Below the pieces are notes generated by a model. That model had not been told where the DNA came from. It did not search any database and saw only the letters and a list, made by a program, of their open reading frames with translations. From Caulobacter radicis (lineage in GTDB: Bacteria; Pseudomonadota; Alphaproteobacteria; Caulobacterales; Caulobacteraceae): DNA of 64,000 nt. The stretch covers positions 248,001 to 312,000 of the forward strand of contig NZ_QDKO01000032.1 in assembly GCF_003094615.1 (NCBI RefSeq). Direction: 5' to 3'. The position numbers and the translations under genes were made by a program. Position 1 is the stretch's first letter. Every line of letters begins with the position of its first letter. This document shows, piece after piece, positions 34,557 to 42,862 of the stretch.

Positions 34557-34763
34557 CTAGGCGCCCTCCGCCTCGCGCAGGCTCTTGGGGCGCATGTCGG
34601 TCCAGACGTTCTGGATGAACTCGAGGCACTGGCTCTTGGTCCCGCTGAAGCCGGCGCTCTGCCAGCCCAGCGGCAGATCGCGGCCGGCCGGCCAGATGGA
34701 ATACTGCTCCTCGTGGTTCACGACCACGGTGTAGAGCGTGTTGTCTTCGTCGCCTTCGTACAT
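34557..34763 (-). CDS. MbtH-like protein without a nearby NRPS
   Basis: A 68-residue MbtH-family protein. ATG 34763 is preceded by ggcgggg; a longer frame adds 21 unrelated residues. Family signature positions are all there: NHEEQYSIWP, LPLGWQ, SGTKSQCLEFI and VWTDMRPKSLR. MbtH proteins bind and activate adenylation domains of non-ribosomal peptide synthetases. No synthetase or siderophore gene is in the window, so it is an orphan copy that must act in trans if functional. Confidence 0.9.
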   Translation of the reverse strand: MYEGDEDNTLYTVVVNHEEQYSIWPAGRDLPLGWQSAGFSGTKSQCLEFIQNVWTDMRPKSLREAEGA

Positions 34764-35071
34764 CGTCCCCGCCTTGCATGCATTGGATGAGGCGCGAGGC
34801 TTGGTCGTAGCGAGGGTCGCTGTCAATCGCGCAGGTGGAGCTTGCGTGGTGCGCGCCGTCAGGTTGCGCGCGGCGTGCGGTTGCCTGGGGGTAATCGGCG
34901 GGCGTCCACAGCCAAGTTAACGGCAAGGCTTGAAGCGCCGGAACGCGCGCGAAACGAATCAGGACCGAATCGCTGACACGGTCCGATTCGGGATTTGTTC
35001 CCTACAAGCTATTGTAGCTTAACGCCGGTTAACCACAATGGCGTTCCCCGAGCGGCGTTTGGCGAGCGCGG
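34764..35071. other. 308-base gap upstream of the MbtH-like gene
   Basis: No gene is visible. It contains the two inverted repeats listed at 34965-35017 and a TTAA-N6-TTAA at 35019-35032, one base short of the CtrA spacing. Confidence 0.5.
34965..35017. promoter_or_regulatory. Two adjacent inverted repeats
   Basis: CCGAATCG (34965-34972) pairs with CGATTCGG (34984-34991), and CTACAA (35002-35007) with TTGTAG (35012-35017) around GCTA. They lie between the ends of the DUF3617 gene and the start of the MbtH-like gene and could be a terminator of the former or operators of the latter. Confidence 0.35.
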
Positions 35072-35524
35072 TCAGTCGACGTCGGCGGGGCAGGTGGCGG
35101 CCAGGCGCTTGGCGCTCATCACGCCGGCGATGGGCAGGCCGTTGATGGTCTTCATCTTCACGTCGAGCTTGAAGCTCTCGGGGGTGTAGCTGCCCTTGGC
35201 GCTGACCGGGGCCACGCGGCCCTTCTTGTCGGTCCACGTGCCCTTCAGGGCGATCTTGCCGTCGTCGACCTGGTTGGTGGTGTAGTCGCACTTGTAGCGG
35301 CGGGTGCAGATGCCCTTGGAGAACTGGGCGGCGTCGGCCGGCTTGATGCACTTGTCCTCGCTGCCGGCGGGGATGATGCCGATCCGGTAGCTGTATTCCC
35401 AGTGGCCGGGCAGAATCGTCGCCTTCGGGGCGGCGGCCGTCGCCGGCGCGGTCACGGCGAATCCCACGGCCAGGGCGGCCAGGGAAGCGGCGAGGGCGGG
35501 GGCGGCGAGGGCGATGGAACGCAT
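35072..35524 (-). CDS. DUF3617 domain periplasmic protein
   Basis: A 150-residue protein of the DUF3617 type. ATG 35524 has aaggag 9 bases upstream, and that site lies inside the longer frame starting at 35542, so the shorter start is favoured. A signal peptide covers about residues 1-32. The mature part begins PGHWEYSYRIGIIPAGSED and carries the paired cysteines (DKCIKP, GICTRRYKCDY) usual for the family, ending TCPADVD. A TATATA at about 35549-35554 may be its -10. Function is unknown. Confidence 0.8.
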   Translation of the reverse strand: MRSIALAAPALAASLAALAVGFAVTAPATAAAPKATILPGHWEYSYRIGIIPAGSEDKCIKPADAAQFSKGICTRRYKCDYTTNQVDDGKIALKGTWTDKKGRVAPVSAKGSYTPESFKLDVKMKTINGLPIAGVMSAKRLAATCPADVD

Positions 35525-35617
35525 GCGGTCGAACTCCTTCATGGCCGCGTATATAAGGAGCCGCAGATGAACCGCGATTGAAGGCGGGGAGATGGCGGGC
35601 GTTCAAGCCCATGCGCC

Positions 35618-35647
35618 TTGACTCCGGCGGGCTCCATCGCCTATATC
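35618..35647 (+). promoter_or_regulatory. Candidate promoter of rpmB
   Basis: TTGACT at 35618-35623 and GCCTATATC at 35639-35647, about 15 bases apart, fit the Caulobacter housekeeping pattern well. It is 90 bases upstream of rpmB. Confidence 0.55.
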
Positions 35648-35736
35648 GCCCCCTCTCGCGCGGCGGACCTGTCCGGAAGCGCGCCTGACATTATGTTCGC
35701 GGGGCCTTCGGCTTCGCCTAGCCCAAGGTACTCGTC

Positions 35737-36036
35737 ATGTCGCGCCGTTGCGAACTCACGGGCGTCGGTCCGATGATCGGCCACAACGTGAGCCACTCGA
35801 ACATCAAGACCAAGCGCCGGTTCCTGCCGGCTCTGTCGCCTGCCACGCTGCAGTCGGAATCGCTGGGTCAATCCTTCAAGCTGCGTATCAGCAACGCCGC
35901 TCTGCGCACCCTGGACTTCAAGGGCGGCCTGGACGTGTTCCTGCTGGGCGCCAAGGACGAGCAGCTGTCGCCGCGCGCCCTGAAGATCAAGGCCCAGGTG
36001 AAGGCCAAGGCCAAGGCCGCCGCGCAGGCCGCCTAA
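35737..36036 (+). CDS. rpmB: 50S ribosomal protein L28
   Basis: A 99-residue ribosomal protein. MSRRCELTGVGPMIGHNVSH and SNIKTKRRFLPALS are the L28 core, and LRISNAALRTLDFKGG fits the family C-terminal part. The Ala/Lys-rich tail is typical of alphaproteobacteria. It has its own promoter and terminator. Confidence 0.96.
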   Translation: MSRRCELTGVGPMIGHNVSHSNIKTKRRFLPALSPATLQSESLGQSFKLRISNAALRTLDFKGGLDVFLLGAKDEQLSPRALKIKAQVKAKAKAAAQAA

Positions 36037-36078
36037 GCCTTTCGACCCTCCAGTCCTCAGGATTGGCGGTCGAACACG

Positions 36079-36111
36079 AAAAGCCCGCCAGGTTCGCCTG
36101 GCGGGCTTTTT
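36079..36111 (+). terminator. Rho-independent terminator of rpmB
   Basis: Perfect 10-bp GC stem gcccgccagg/cctggcgggc with ttcg loop, A-run before and TTTTT after. Confidence 0.92.
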
Positions 36112-36128
36112 CGCGTTTCACTCCTGGG

Positions 36129-36362
36129 CCCTCTCTCAAAGAGAGAGGGAGGGGCCCGCCGCGAAGCGGTGGGAGGGTGAGAGGTAACAAACTCTCCGGA
36201 TAGGGCGTCTGGGAGGGTGGGCTTTCCCCCTGCCTTGTCTCCAGGGCGTCGCTTCTGCGGAGGGGGTGCAGCTGGAGGTTTCGAGGTCTGCCGGCCAGCG
36301 GTGAAACCTCTCACCCTCCCACGCCTTCGGCGCGGGCCCCTCCCTCTCTCAAGGAGAGAGGG
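36129..36362. repeat. Paired palindromic intergenic repeat, family B
   Basis: Left module (36129-36184): ccctctctcaaagagagagg and inner palindrome ccgccgcgaagcggtgg. Right module (36306-36362): inner cgccttcggcg and ccctctctcaaggagagagg. The 120-base spacer holds no gene. Confidence 0.82.
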
Positions 36363-36365
36363 AAG

Positions 36366-36397
36366 CAAAAAGCCGCCGTCGCGGGGCGACGGCGGCT
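36366..36397 (-). terminator. Rho-independent terminator
   Basis: On the minus strand the stem AGCCGCCGTCGC/GCGACGGCGGCT is followed by TTTTTG. It terminates the gene at 36425-36727. Confidence 0.88.
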
Positions 36398-36424
36398 CTT
36401 GAAGCCTTGGAAGGGCTGGGCGCC

Positions 36425-36727
36425 TTAGCGGGCGGCCATTTCCAGAGGCTTGGCCGGGTTGGCGGCGTTGTAGGCGATCAGGTCGGCGTTGCCGAGCTTG
36501 GTCACGGCGTCGTTGACCGACGAGCGGACGCAGGCCGGGTACAGGTACATGGCCAGCGACTCGCCGCGGACGTCCTGCCAGCAGACGGTCGAGGCGGCCT
36601 TGACGATGTCGGCGCGGACGTCGGCGGCGGCGCGGCCGGCGACCTTGACGCGGACTTCGGCGGCGCCGGCCGGAGCGGCGGCCAGCAGGGCCAGGGCGGA
36701 GAGAGCGAGAGCGGCGGAGCGGATCAT
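36425..36727 (-). CDS. Small secreted UrcA-like protein (copy 1)
   Basis: A 100-residue exported protein. Signal peptide about 1-22 (IRSAALALSALALLAAAPAG). The mature part EVRVKVAGRAAADVRADIVK, then AASTVC and later YPACVRSSVNDAVTKLG follows the pattern of UrcA proteins, which carry two conserved cysteines (probably a disulfide). It is a paralogue of the next gene: both have similar leaders, the same VKVAGR motif and their own terminator. Role unknown. Confidence 0.8.
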   Translation of the reverse strand: MIRSAALALSALALLAAAPAGAAEVRVKVAGRAAADVRADIVKAASTVCWQDVRGESLAMYLYPACVRSSVNDAVTKLGNADLIAYNAANPAKPLEMAAR

Positions 36728-36953
36728 GGATGGGATTCCGGGTCGGGCGGCGCCTTAAGCGCACGGTTCAGATCGACCGCTTCCCGACGCGTTCCTCCGG
36801 CGACTGGTCCAGGATCTCGCCCGCTCTGTCGCCGGAGAACAGCCTTAGCTCATCGCTGATCAGTTATCAACAGTCATGTTGTCGCAACTTTCGGGCGAAG
36901 TCATTGATTTCACGCGCTTGTTACCGGTGTCATGATCTGCGCTCCAGGCAAGC

Positions 36954-36984
36954 AAAAGCCCGCGGAGCGGGGGCTCCGCGGGCT
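36954..36984 (-). terminator. Rho-independent terminator
   Basis: Stem AGCCCGCGGAGC/GCTCCGCGGGCT followed on the minus strand by TTTGC. It ends the gene at 37016-37327. Confidence 0.85.
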
Positions 36985-37015
36985 CTGGTCCCGATGGGCT
37001 AAGGCGTAGAAGCGC

Positions 37016-37327
37016 TTAGCGGGCCGAGGCGGTCTTGATCAGACCGTTCGGGCGCCATTGGGTCTTGTCGTAGGCGGTCAGGGTCGGGCTGCCGACCTTT
37101 TCGACGGCGGCGCGGGCCACGTCGCGGATGCAGTAGGGCAGCACGTCGGCGCCGTAGGTGGTCGAGCCGTTGTCTTCCTGGCACACCGAGGTGGCGGCCT
37201 TGACGATGTCGGCGTGCACGGCGGCGGTGGTGCGGCCGGCGACCTTCACGGTGACTTCACCGGCGAAAGCGGCGGGGGCGCTCAGGAGAGCGATGGCCGA
37301 AGCGGCCAGAACAAACACACGTTGCAT
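37016..37327 (-). CDS. Small secreted UrcA-like protein (copy 2)
   Basis: A 103-residue exported protein, paralogue of the previous one. ATG 37327 begins the signal peptide (MQRVFVLAASAIALLSAPAA); a start 9 bases earlier is less suited to ribosome binding. The mature part has VTVKVAGRTTAAVHADIVKA, ATSVC and LPYCIRDVARAAVEKVG, matching copy 1 position by position. Promoter-like sequence and terminator are duplicated too, so the whole transcription unit was copied. Confidence 0.8.
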   Translation of the reverse strand: MQRVFVLAASAIALLSAPAAFAGEVTVKVAGRTTAAVHADIVKAATSVCQEDNGSTTYGADVLPYCIRDVARAAVEKVGSPTLTAYDKTQWRPNGLIKTASAR

Positions 37328-37797
37328 TTCAGTCATTCCGGAAAGGGGGTTGGGATCAACCTCCTCCCGATGCGTTCCTCTGACGGCCGACCGGATCTCG
37401 CCAGTTCGTCGCCGTCACGAACTAGATAGTGCTGACAGCGTTGTCATATCAAGCGCCTTTTTGGCTCCCGGTGTCAATTTTTTACGACGCCGGCGAACGT
37501 TGCGTGCGCAAAAGGCAGTCTGTGCAGCAAATAAGCGCCTCGAAACCCATTAGTTTCAGGTGAAATTATCCCAGTCTAAGGTTTGAGTGCGCGACGCTGG
37601 ACCCGACTTCGGGCGATCGGCGGGAAGGTCCTGGCCCCGATGGCGGCGCTGAGCGGCAGGGCCGCCCAACGGGCGATCCGAGGCCATCGGACGGAAGGCG
37701 CGATCAGCCGCTGTTGCCATCGCGCCACAGCGACCAGTCGGTTTCGGCGATGATTCCGGGGGAAGGGAGCGCAGCCCGGCCTTGCGCGGCGCTATGG
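37328..37797. other. 470-base gap with a promoter and no visible gene
   Basis: The first half holds the leader and promoter of the UrcA-like copy 2. From 37490 to 37797 I see neither a convincing reading frame nor a structured RNA; an open frame on the minus strand has a composition typical of chance in GC-rich DNA. Confidence 0.5.
37447..37477 (-). promoter_or_regulatory. Candidate promoter of the UrcA-like copy 2
   Basis: On the minus strand TTGACAC (37477-37471) and GCTTGATA (37454-37447) are 16 bases apart. A TGACACCGG motif recurs upstream of copy 1. Confidence 0.4.
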
Positions 37798-37995
37798 CTA
37801 GCGGAAGGTGCGCTTCCGGCGGCGCCAGGCCCAGGTCGCCAGGCAGATGACGGCCACCAGCACGCTCATGATCAGCAGGCGGGTCGGGAAGTGACGGAGG
37901 GCCTCGACGAAGCCGTCGTCGGTGACGTCGAACAGGAATTGTCCGCCTAGGATCGGCAGGGCCAGAAGCGGATAGTTCGACAGGTTCCAGCGCAT
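37798..37995 (-). CDS. Small single-span or two-span membrane protein
   Basis: A 65-residue protein. Two hydrophobic stretches: a weaker one at about 9-22 (LLALPILGGQFLFD) and a strong one at about 41-56 (LLIMSVLVAVICLATW), followed by the positive tail RRRKRTF. ATG 37995 has aggg upstream. I do not recognise the family. Confidence 0.55.
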   Translation of the reverse strand: MRWNLSNYPLLALPILGGQFLFDVTDDGFVEALRHFPTRLLIMSVLVAVICLATWAWRRRKRTFR

Positions 37996-38048
37996 GGGAC
38001 CACCCTAGCGCGCGCCACAACCCTGGCAAGAGGCGGCGGCGCGCGGGG

Positions 38049-39119
38049 TCAGCGGCGCTTCTTCTTTGGCGGCGCGGGCGGCGGCGCGGGCTGGGGCGGC
38101 GGCGGGGTCCAGTCGAAGGCCAGCAGCAGGGTGCGCTGGTTCATCGAACCGCCGTTGTCGTCCGACAGCAGATAGATCCGCGTGGCGCCGTTGGGGCCGG
38201 CGGCCAGGGCGATCCCCTCGAAATTGTCGCGCGTGACCTGGCCGTCCAGCATCAAGGTGGCCAGCGGGTATTGCTTGGCCGCCGGCAGCAGCGGGTCGGG
38301 CAGGAACCGCACCTGAGCGCGCCAGCCGCGCACGGGGTCGTAGGCCCGGTGCAGGGTGGCCAGCGCCTTGCCCTGGAAGGCGGCGAAGCCCGACAGGCCC
38401 CAGGTGAAGTCGTTGGGCGTCTGCGGGGCGATCGACTGGCAGCTGGCCGACAGCCGGCACAACCAGGCCTCGCCCTCCTCGCCGCCGACGAGATAGGCGT
38501 CGGGGCCGGCGGCCGGATAGGCGGTGATCGCCTCCATGCCCTCGTTGTCGGGGAAGACGGTGGCGGGCTTGGGCGCGACCGCCGGCCGGCTCCACTGGCC
38601 GTCGGCGCCGACGGCGTAGCGCCAGATGCGATGATCGCGCTCGAAGCTGACCAGGCGTTCGCCGTTCGGCAGGCGGGTCAGCCCCTCGGCGTCGCCTTCG
38701 GTCTTGCCGCGCAGGCCCTCGCCGTCGACGCCCAGCAGGGGCGACAGCTTTCCATTCGTCAGGCCGACCAGGCGTCCGTTGGCGTCGAGCTGGAGCTTGG
38801 CCGAGAAGCGGTCGCCGTCGTCGGTGATCGCTTCCAGGCCGTTGTCGTCGGTGAGGATCAGGTCCGACAGGCCGTGCAGGCGGCTGGTGTCGGCGCTGGT
38901 GACGTGGATGCCGCCGGCATAGACGAAGCGGCCGACGGCCGTCTGGCTGGCGTCCGAGGCGTTCAGCGGCACGGGCGCGACCGTCAGGCCGATCTCCGGC
39001 CCGACCTTGACCGGCGCGGCGGGCAGCACGACGGGCGGCGGCGGGGCCGGCTTGGGCCCGCACTGGGCCAGCATGCCGCCGGCCAGGCCAAGGACGAGCA
39101 GGCTGCGCAGTCCGATCAC
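38049..39119 (-). CDS. Phytase-like (esterase-like activity) lipoprotein
   Basis: A 356-residue protein of the 'esterase-like activity of phytase' type. GTG 39119 overlaps the cobT stop (GTGA). The N-terminus LLVLGLAGGMLAQC gives a lipobox with lipidated Cys near residue 20, then a Pro-rich linker. Beta-propeller marks are LILTDDNGLEAITDDGDRF, EGDAEGLTRLPNGERLVSFE, NEGMEAITAYP and DNFEGIALAAGPNGATRIYL, ending LLAFDW. The C-terminal tail is Pro/Lys-rich. It is probably anchored in the outer membrane. Phosphatase activity on phytate is not assured. Confidence 0.85.
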   Translation of the reverse strand: MIGLRSLLVLGLAGGMLAQCGPKPAPPPPVVLPAAPVKVGPEIGLTVAPVPLNASDASQTAVGRFVYAGGIHVTSADTSRLHGLSDLILTDDNGLEAITDDGDRFSAKLQLDANGRLVGLTNGKLSPLLGVDGEGLRGKTEGDAEGLTRLPNGERLVSFERDHRIWRYAVGADGQWSRPAVAPKPATVFPDNEGMEAITAYPAAGPDAYLVGGEEGEAWLCRLSASCQSIAPQTPNDFTWGLSGFAAFQGKALATLHRAYDPVRGWRAQVRFLPDPLLPAAKQYPLATLMLDGQVTRDNFEGIALAAGPNGATRIYLLSDDNGGSMNQRTLLLAFDWTPPPPQPAPPPAPPKKKRR

Positions 39120-41044
39120 GCCGGAACCTTGCGCGCGGCCTTGGGAGCCTGGGGCACGACGGTGGGCGGCGGCGGCAGCAGGCCGCGGGCGCGCACGGCG
39201 GTGCGCGGCTCCTCGTCGAACAGTGCGGCCAACTGCTCGACCAGCACCCCGCCCAGCTGCTCGACGTCGACGATGGTGACGGCGCGGCGGTAGTAGCGGG
39301 TCACGTCGTGGCCGATGCCGATGGCGATCAGCTCGACCGGGCTCTTGCCCTCGATCTCGGCGATGACCTGCCGCAAATGCCGCTCCAGATAGTGGCCCGA
39401 ATTGACGCTCAGGGTGGAGTCGTCCACCGGGGCGCCGTCGGAAATCACCATCAGAATGCGGCGGGCTTCGGGCCGGCCGATGATCCGCTGGTGCGCCCAC
39501 ATCAGGGCCTCGCCGTCGATGTTCTCCTTCAGGAGACCCTCGCGCATCATCAGGCCCAGGTTCTTGCGAGCCCGGCGCCAGGGCGCATCGGCGGCCTTGT
39601 AGACGATGTGGCGCAGGTCGTTCAGGCGGCCGGGCGAGGGCGGCTTGCCGGCCTTGATCCACTCGTCGCGGCTGGTTCCGCCCTTCCAGGCGCGGGTCGT
39701 GAAGCCCAGCACCTCGGTCTTGACGCCGCAGCGTTCCAGCGTGCGCGCCAGGATGTCGGCGCAGACGGCGGCGACCATGATCGGGCGGCCGCGCATCGAG
39801 CCGGAATTGTCGATCAGCAGGGTCACGACCGTGTCGCGGAACTCCTGGTCCTCCTCCTGCTTGAAGGACAGCGGCGCGGTGGGGTCGATGATCACCCGCG
39901 TCAGGCGGGCCACATCGAGCATCCCTTCCTCGAGGTCGAAGGTCCAGGCGCGGTTCTGCTGGGCCAGCAGGCGGCGTTGCAGCTTGTTGGCCAGGCGCGA
40001 GACGACGCTGGAGAGGGCCGACAGCTGCTGGTCGAGATAGGCGCGCAGGCGGGTCAGCTCGTCCGGATCGCAGAGCTCCTCGGCCGAGACCACCTCGTCA
40101 TAGGCCGTGGTGAACACCTTGTAGGCCGGCTCGCCGCCCTTGTCGGCCGACGGATCGGGACGGGCGGGCTTGGCGCCGTCGCCCATGTCGGGCGTCTCTT
40201 CGCTGTCCTGGGCCTCGCCTTCCTGGTCGGACTGGACGATCTCCTCGTCGCCGGCCTGGCTCTCGCGGTCGGAGGCCTCGCTTTCCTGCGGCGAAGAGCC
40301 GTCGGTCTGCTCGCCCTCGCCGTCGCCCTGATCGTCGTCGGCGGTGTCGGTGGGGTTTTCGTCGTCGCCCTCGTCTTCGTCCGAGCTTTCGGTGGCGTCG
40401 TTGACGTCGTCCCCTAGGTCGAGGTCGCGCAGGATCTGGCGGGTGACCTTGGCGAAGGCGGCCTGGTCGTCGACGGCGGCGGCCAGGCGGTCGAGGTCCT
40501 TGCCGGCCTTGCTCTCGATGTCGGCGCGCAGGATCTCGACCAGGGCTTTCGCGCCATCGGGCGGGGCGTCGCCGGTCAGGCGTTCGCGCACCATCAGGCC
40601 CAGGATCTCGGCCATGGGGGCGTTGTTGCGGTCGAAGGCGACGGCGCGGGTCAGGCCCTGCTTTTCCAGCCGGGTCTCCAGCACCGTGGTCAGGTTGGCG
40701 CGCACCCCGCCCAGCGCATTGGCGCCTATGGCTTCGATGCGGGCCTGCTCCAGCGACTCGTAGATCGCCTGGGCGTCGGGCGCGGCCGGACGAGAGCGGG
40801 CATGGGTCGACGGGTCGTGGTGGGCCAGGCGCAGGGCGATCTGGTCGGCCATGCCGCGCAGGCGGGCGGCGTCCGGGCCGGACAGGTCGCGCGGCGGATG
40901 CGGCAGCACCGCGCGGTTGCCTACGAGGCCCGGCGACTCGCCGGAGAACACGATCTCGAGGTCCGGCGTCTCGGCGAGCGAGCGGGCGGCGTGCGCCAGG
41001 GCGCGCTTGAAGGGTTCGGTCGGGTTCTCGGGCTTGGCGGCCAT
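39116..41044 (-). CDS. cobT: Cobaltochelatase subunit CobT
   Basis: A 642-residue CobT, part of the CobN-CobS-CobT complex that inserts cobalt into hydrogenobyrinate diamide in aerobic cobalamin synthesis. ATG 41044 gives the usual N-terminus (NPTEPFKRALAHAARSLA); earlier in-frame starts have no ribosome site. A long very acidic stretch lies at about 220-320 (DEDEGDDENPTDTADDD), followed by the C-terminal VWA domain with the MIDAS motif DNSGSMRGR and later ISDGAPVDDSTL. The partner genes cobS and cobN are not adjacent. It is coupled to the phytase-like gene downstream. Confidence 0.94.
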   Translation of the reverse strand: MAAKPENPTEPFKRALAHAARSLAETPDLEIVFSGESPGLVGNRAVLPHPPRDLSGPDAARLRGMADQIALRLAHHDPSTHARSRPAAPDAQAIYESLEQARIEAIGANALGGVRANLTTVLETRLEKQGLTRAVAFDRNNAPMAEILGLMVRERLTGDAPPDGAKALVEILRADIESKAGKDLDRLAAAVDDQAAFAKVTRQILRDLDLGDDVNDATESSDEDEGDDENPTDTADDDQGDGEGEQTDGSSPQESEASDRESQAGDEEIVQSDQEGEAQDSEETPDMGDGAKPARPDPSADKGGEPAYKVFTTAYDEVVSAEELCDPDELTRLRAYLDQQLSALSSVVSRLANKLQRRLLAQQNRAWTFDLEEGMLDVARLTRVIIDPTAPLSFKQEEDQEFRDTVVTLLIDNSGSMRGRPIMVAAVCADILARTLERCGVKTEVLGFTTRAWKGGTSRDEWIKAGKPPSPGRLNDLRHIVYKAADAPWRRARKNLGLMMREGLLKENIDGEALMWAHQRIIGRPEARRILMVISDGAPVDDSTLSVNSGHYLERHLRQVIAEIEGKSPVELIAIGIGHDVTRYYRRAVTIVDVEQLGGVLVEQLAALFDEEPRTAVRARGLLPPPPTVVPQAPKAARKVPA

Positions 41045-41154
41045 GGCTTTGGAGTTAGCGGCGCGGGCCGGCGAACACAAGGAACGACGCGCGCCAAGGC
41101 GACGTTGATCCGATGAAGCCTGCATCACGCGGGCCCTGTGCAAGGAGCTTACCC

Positions 41155-41334
41155 ATGCTGAAATGGGCTCTGATCTTCGCCGTGGTGGCCATCATCGCCG
41201 GCGCGCTCGGTTTCACCGGCATCGCGGGCGCCGCGGCCGGCGTGGCCAAGATCCTGTTCTTCCTGTTCCTGGTGGTGTTCGTGGTCGTGCTGGTGCTCGG
41301 CCTGGGCGTCTTCAAGGGCGTGACGGGGAAATGA
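41155..41334 (+). CDS. DUF1328 (YtjA-type) small membrane protein
   Basis: A 59-residue protein with two membrane spans (about 4-24 and 30-52). LKWALIFAVVAIIAGALGFT and GIAGAAAGVAKILFF are the DUF1328 signature. ATG 41155 has aaggag 8 bases upstream. Homologues are common and often stress-induced; the function is unknown. Confidence 0.9.
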   Translation: MLKWALIFAVVAIIAGALGFTGIAGAAAGVAKILFFLFLVVFVVVLVLGLGVFKGVTGK

Positions 41335-41350
41335 TCCTGGCCACAAGGAA

Positions 41351-41477
41351 CCTCCCCCTGTGGGGGAGGTGATCGCGAAGCGATCGGTGGGGGGAGTGAT
41401 TGCTTAGTCGTCCGTCTTCTCGGCGGTTGAAACCGTCCCCCCCACCGGCCTGCGGCCGCCTCCCCCAGAGGGGGAGG
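41351..41477. repeat. Paired palindromic intergenic repeat, family A
   Basis: Inner palindromes gatcgcgaagcgatc and ggcctgcggcc; outer arms cctccccctgtgggggagg and cctcccccagagggggagg. Confidence 0.85.
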
Positions 41478-41489
41478 TTCTCCTCCGGC

Positions 41490-42629
41490 CTACTTCCAGC
41501 CCTTCCCCTGCGCCTCGACCAGCGCCACCAGGTCCCCCATCGCCAGGTTGACGTCGGCCAGGTGCAGGCCCCAGGCCTTCAGCGGCGAGCCCAGCACCAT
41601 CAGGTCGCCGGGGATGTCGTCGACGCGCGGGTCGGCCGGAACGCCGTGGACCTTGATGGCCAGGTAGTCGTAGGGGCCGCTCGCGGCGCATTCGGCGGTC
41701 ACCAGGCCCGGCGTCGAGACGAAGGTAGTGGTCACGTCCTTGCCCTTGATCCAGGGCGTCTTGCGCGGCGCGCCGGCGATGGTCCTGTCGCTGAAATAGC
41801 TGTGCAGCGGCGCTTCGCCGCCGGCCAGGGCGGCCGGGTTGACGCAGGCCGCGCGCTTGGCGCCCTCCGCCTTGCCGAAGAAGGCCGGCTCGGCCGGCGG
41901 GCTGGAGGCGCGGAACGACACGTAGGAGACGATGCAGCCCACTTGGCCCGGCTTGCGGCACATCTTGATCCCGCCATAGGCGTCGGTCGCCGGATCGATG
42001 GGCGTGTTCATGCCGATGATCAGGGCCGAGACCAGCTGCTTCTGGACCGGCTTGCCGTCGATCTCCTCGGCCAGCAGGCGCAGCAGCACGCGCGAGCCCT
42101 GCGAGTGGCCGATCAGCACGACGCCGCGCCCGCCGTTGTCGCGGGCCAGGTAGTCCTTCCAGGCGTCCAGCACGTCATTGTAGGCCAGGGCCTCGTCGCC
42201 CGGGGAGGCCTTGCCCTGCATCACCTGGCGCAGGGCCGCCAGGGTCACCTGCCGGTACATCGGCGCGAAGGTGCGACAGACCTGGCCGAAGCGCGCGAAC
42301 TGCTGCTCGGCGACGATGGTCTCGGCCGGGTCGATGGTCATGTCGCTGTTGCCGCCGGGATCGGTCGACACCGTCGGATAGACGTAGAAGCAGTCGATCG
42401 GGGCCTTCGGATCGGCTTTGAAGGGCTCGACCCTGGTCGCGCCGTCGGCGGCGACGATCGTGGCGGTCTGGTCCTGGGCGCAGGCGTCCTGGCGGCCCGG
42501 ACGACACAGCCAGGAGGAGTCCTGCGTGTAGTCGTTCCTGGGCTGAGGACCCGTCGGCGCCGGCTGGGCGCAAGCCGTTCCGGCCAGCCCCATCGAGACC
42601 GCCAGCGCGGCCCAGATCGTCTTGTGCAT
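41490..42629 (-). CDS. DUF3089 alpha/beta hydrolase, secreted
   Basis: A 379-residue exported hydrolase. ATG 42629 has gagggg 6 bases upstream and starts the signal peptide HKTIWAALAVSMGLAGTACA. DUF3089 features: IDCFYVYPTVSTDPGGNSDM, a region of FGQVCRTFAPMYRQVTLAAL, and the nucleophile elbow IGHSQGSRV (Ser in GHSQG). A catalytic His is likely in LHLADVN near the C-terminus. Substrate unknown. The gene is flanked by repeat pairs on both sides. Confidence 0.87.
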   Translation of the reverse strand: MHKTIWAALAVSMGLAGTACAQPAPTGPQPRNDYTQDSSWLCRPGRQDACAQDQTATIVAADGATRVEPFKADPKAPIDCFYVYPTVSTDPGGNSDMTIDPAETIVAEQQFARFGQVCRTFAPMYRQVTLAALRQVMQGKASPGDEALAYNDVLDAWKDYLARDNGGRGVVLIGHSQGSRVLLRLLAEEIDGKPVQKQLVSALIIGMNTPIDPATDAYGGIKMCRKPGQVGCIVSYVSFRASSPPAEPAFFGKAEGAKRAACVNPAALAGGEAPLHSYFSDRTIAGAPRKTPWIKGKDVTTTFVSTPGLVTAECAASGPYDYLAIKVHGVPADPRVDDIPGDLMVLGSPLKAWGLHLADVNLAMGDLVALVEAQGKGWK

Positions 42630-42709
42630 TTCCATCCCCTCACGGGCCGAACGGCCGTTTGGCCGGGAGGATGGCTTGGGAGGAGGAGAAGGGGAAGTCG
42701 AAGTTCTCT

Positions 42710-42840
42710 CCTCCCCCGTGAAACGGGGGAGGGGGACCGCGAAGCGGTGGAGGGGGCGAGACTGGGCTCTGTGCCGGCTGTCGCCCCCTCCGTCACGGCG
42801 CTGATAGCGCCGCGCCACCTCCCCCGTTTTACGGGGGAGG
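42710..42840. repeat. Paired palindromic intergenic repeat, family A variant
   Basis: Outer arms cctcccccgtgaaacgggggagg and cctcccccgttttacgggggagg; inner palindromes accgcgaagcggt and ggcgctgatagcgcc. Confidence 0.82.
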
Positions 42841-42862
42841 AGCAGGAGGCCAGCCCGTCAGA

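Noticed and set aside
35019..35032. TTAACGCCGGTTAA as a CtrA box
   Set aside because: The spacer is 6 bases rather than 7 and no CtrA-type gene start is suitably placed.
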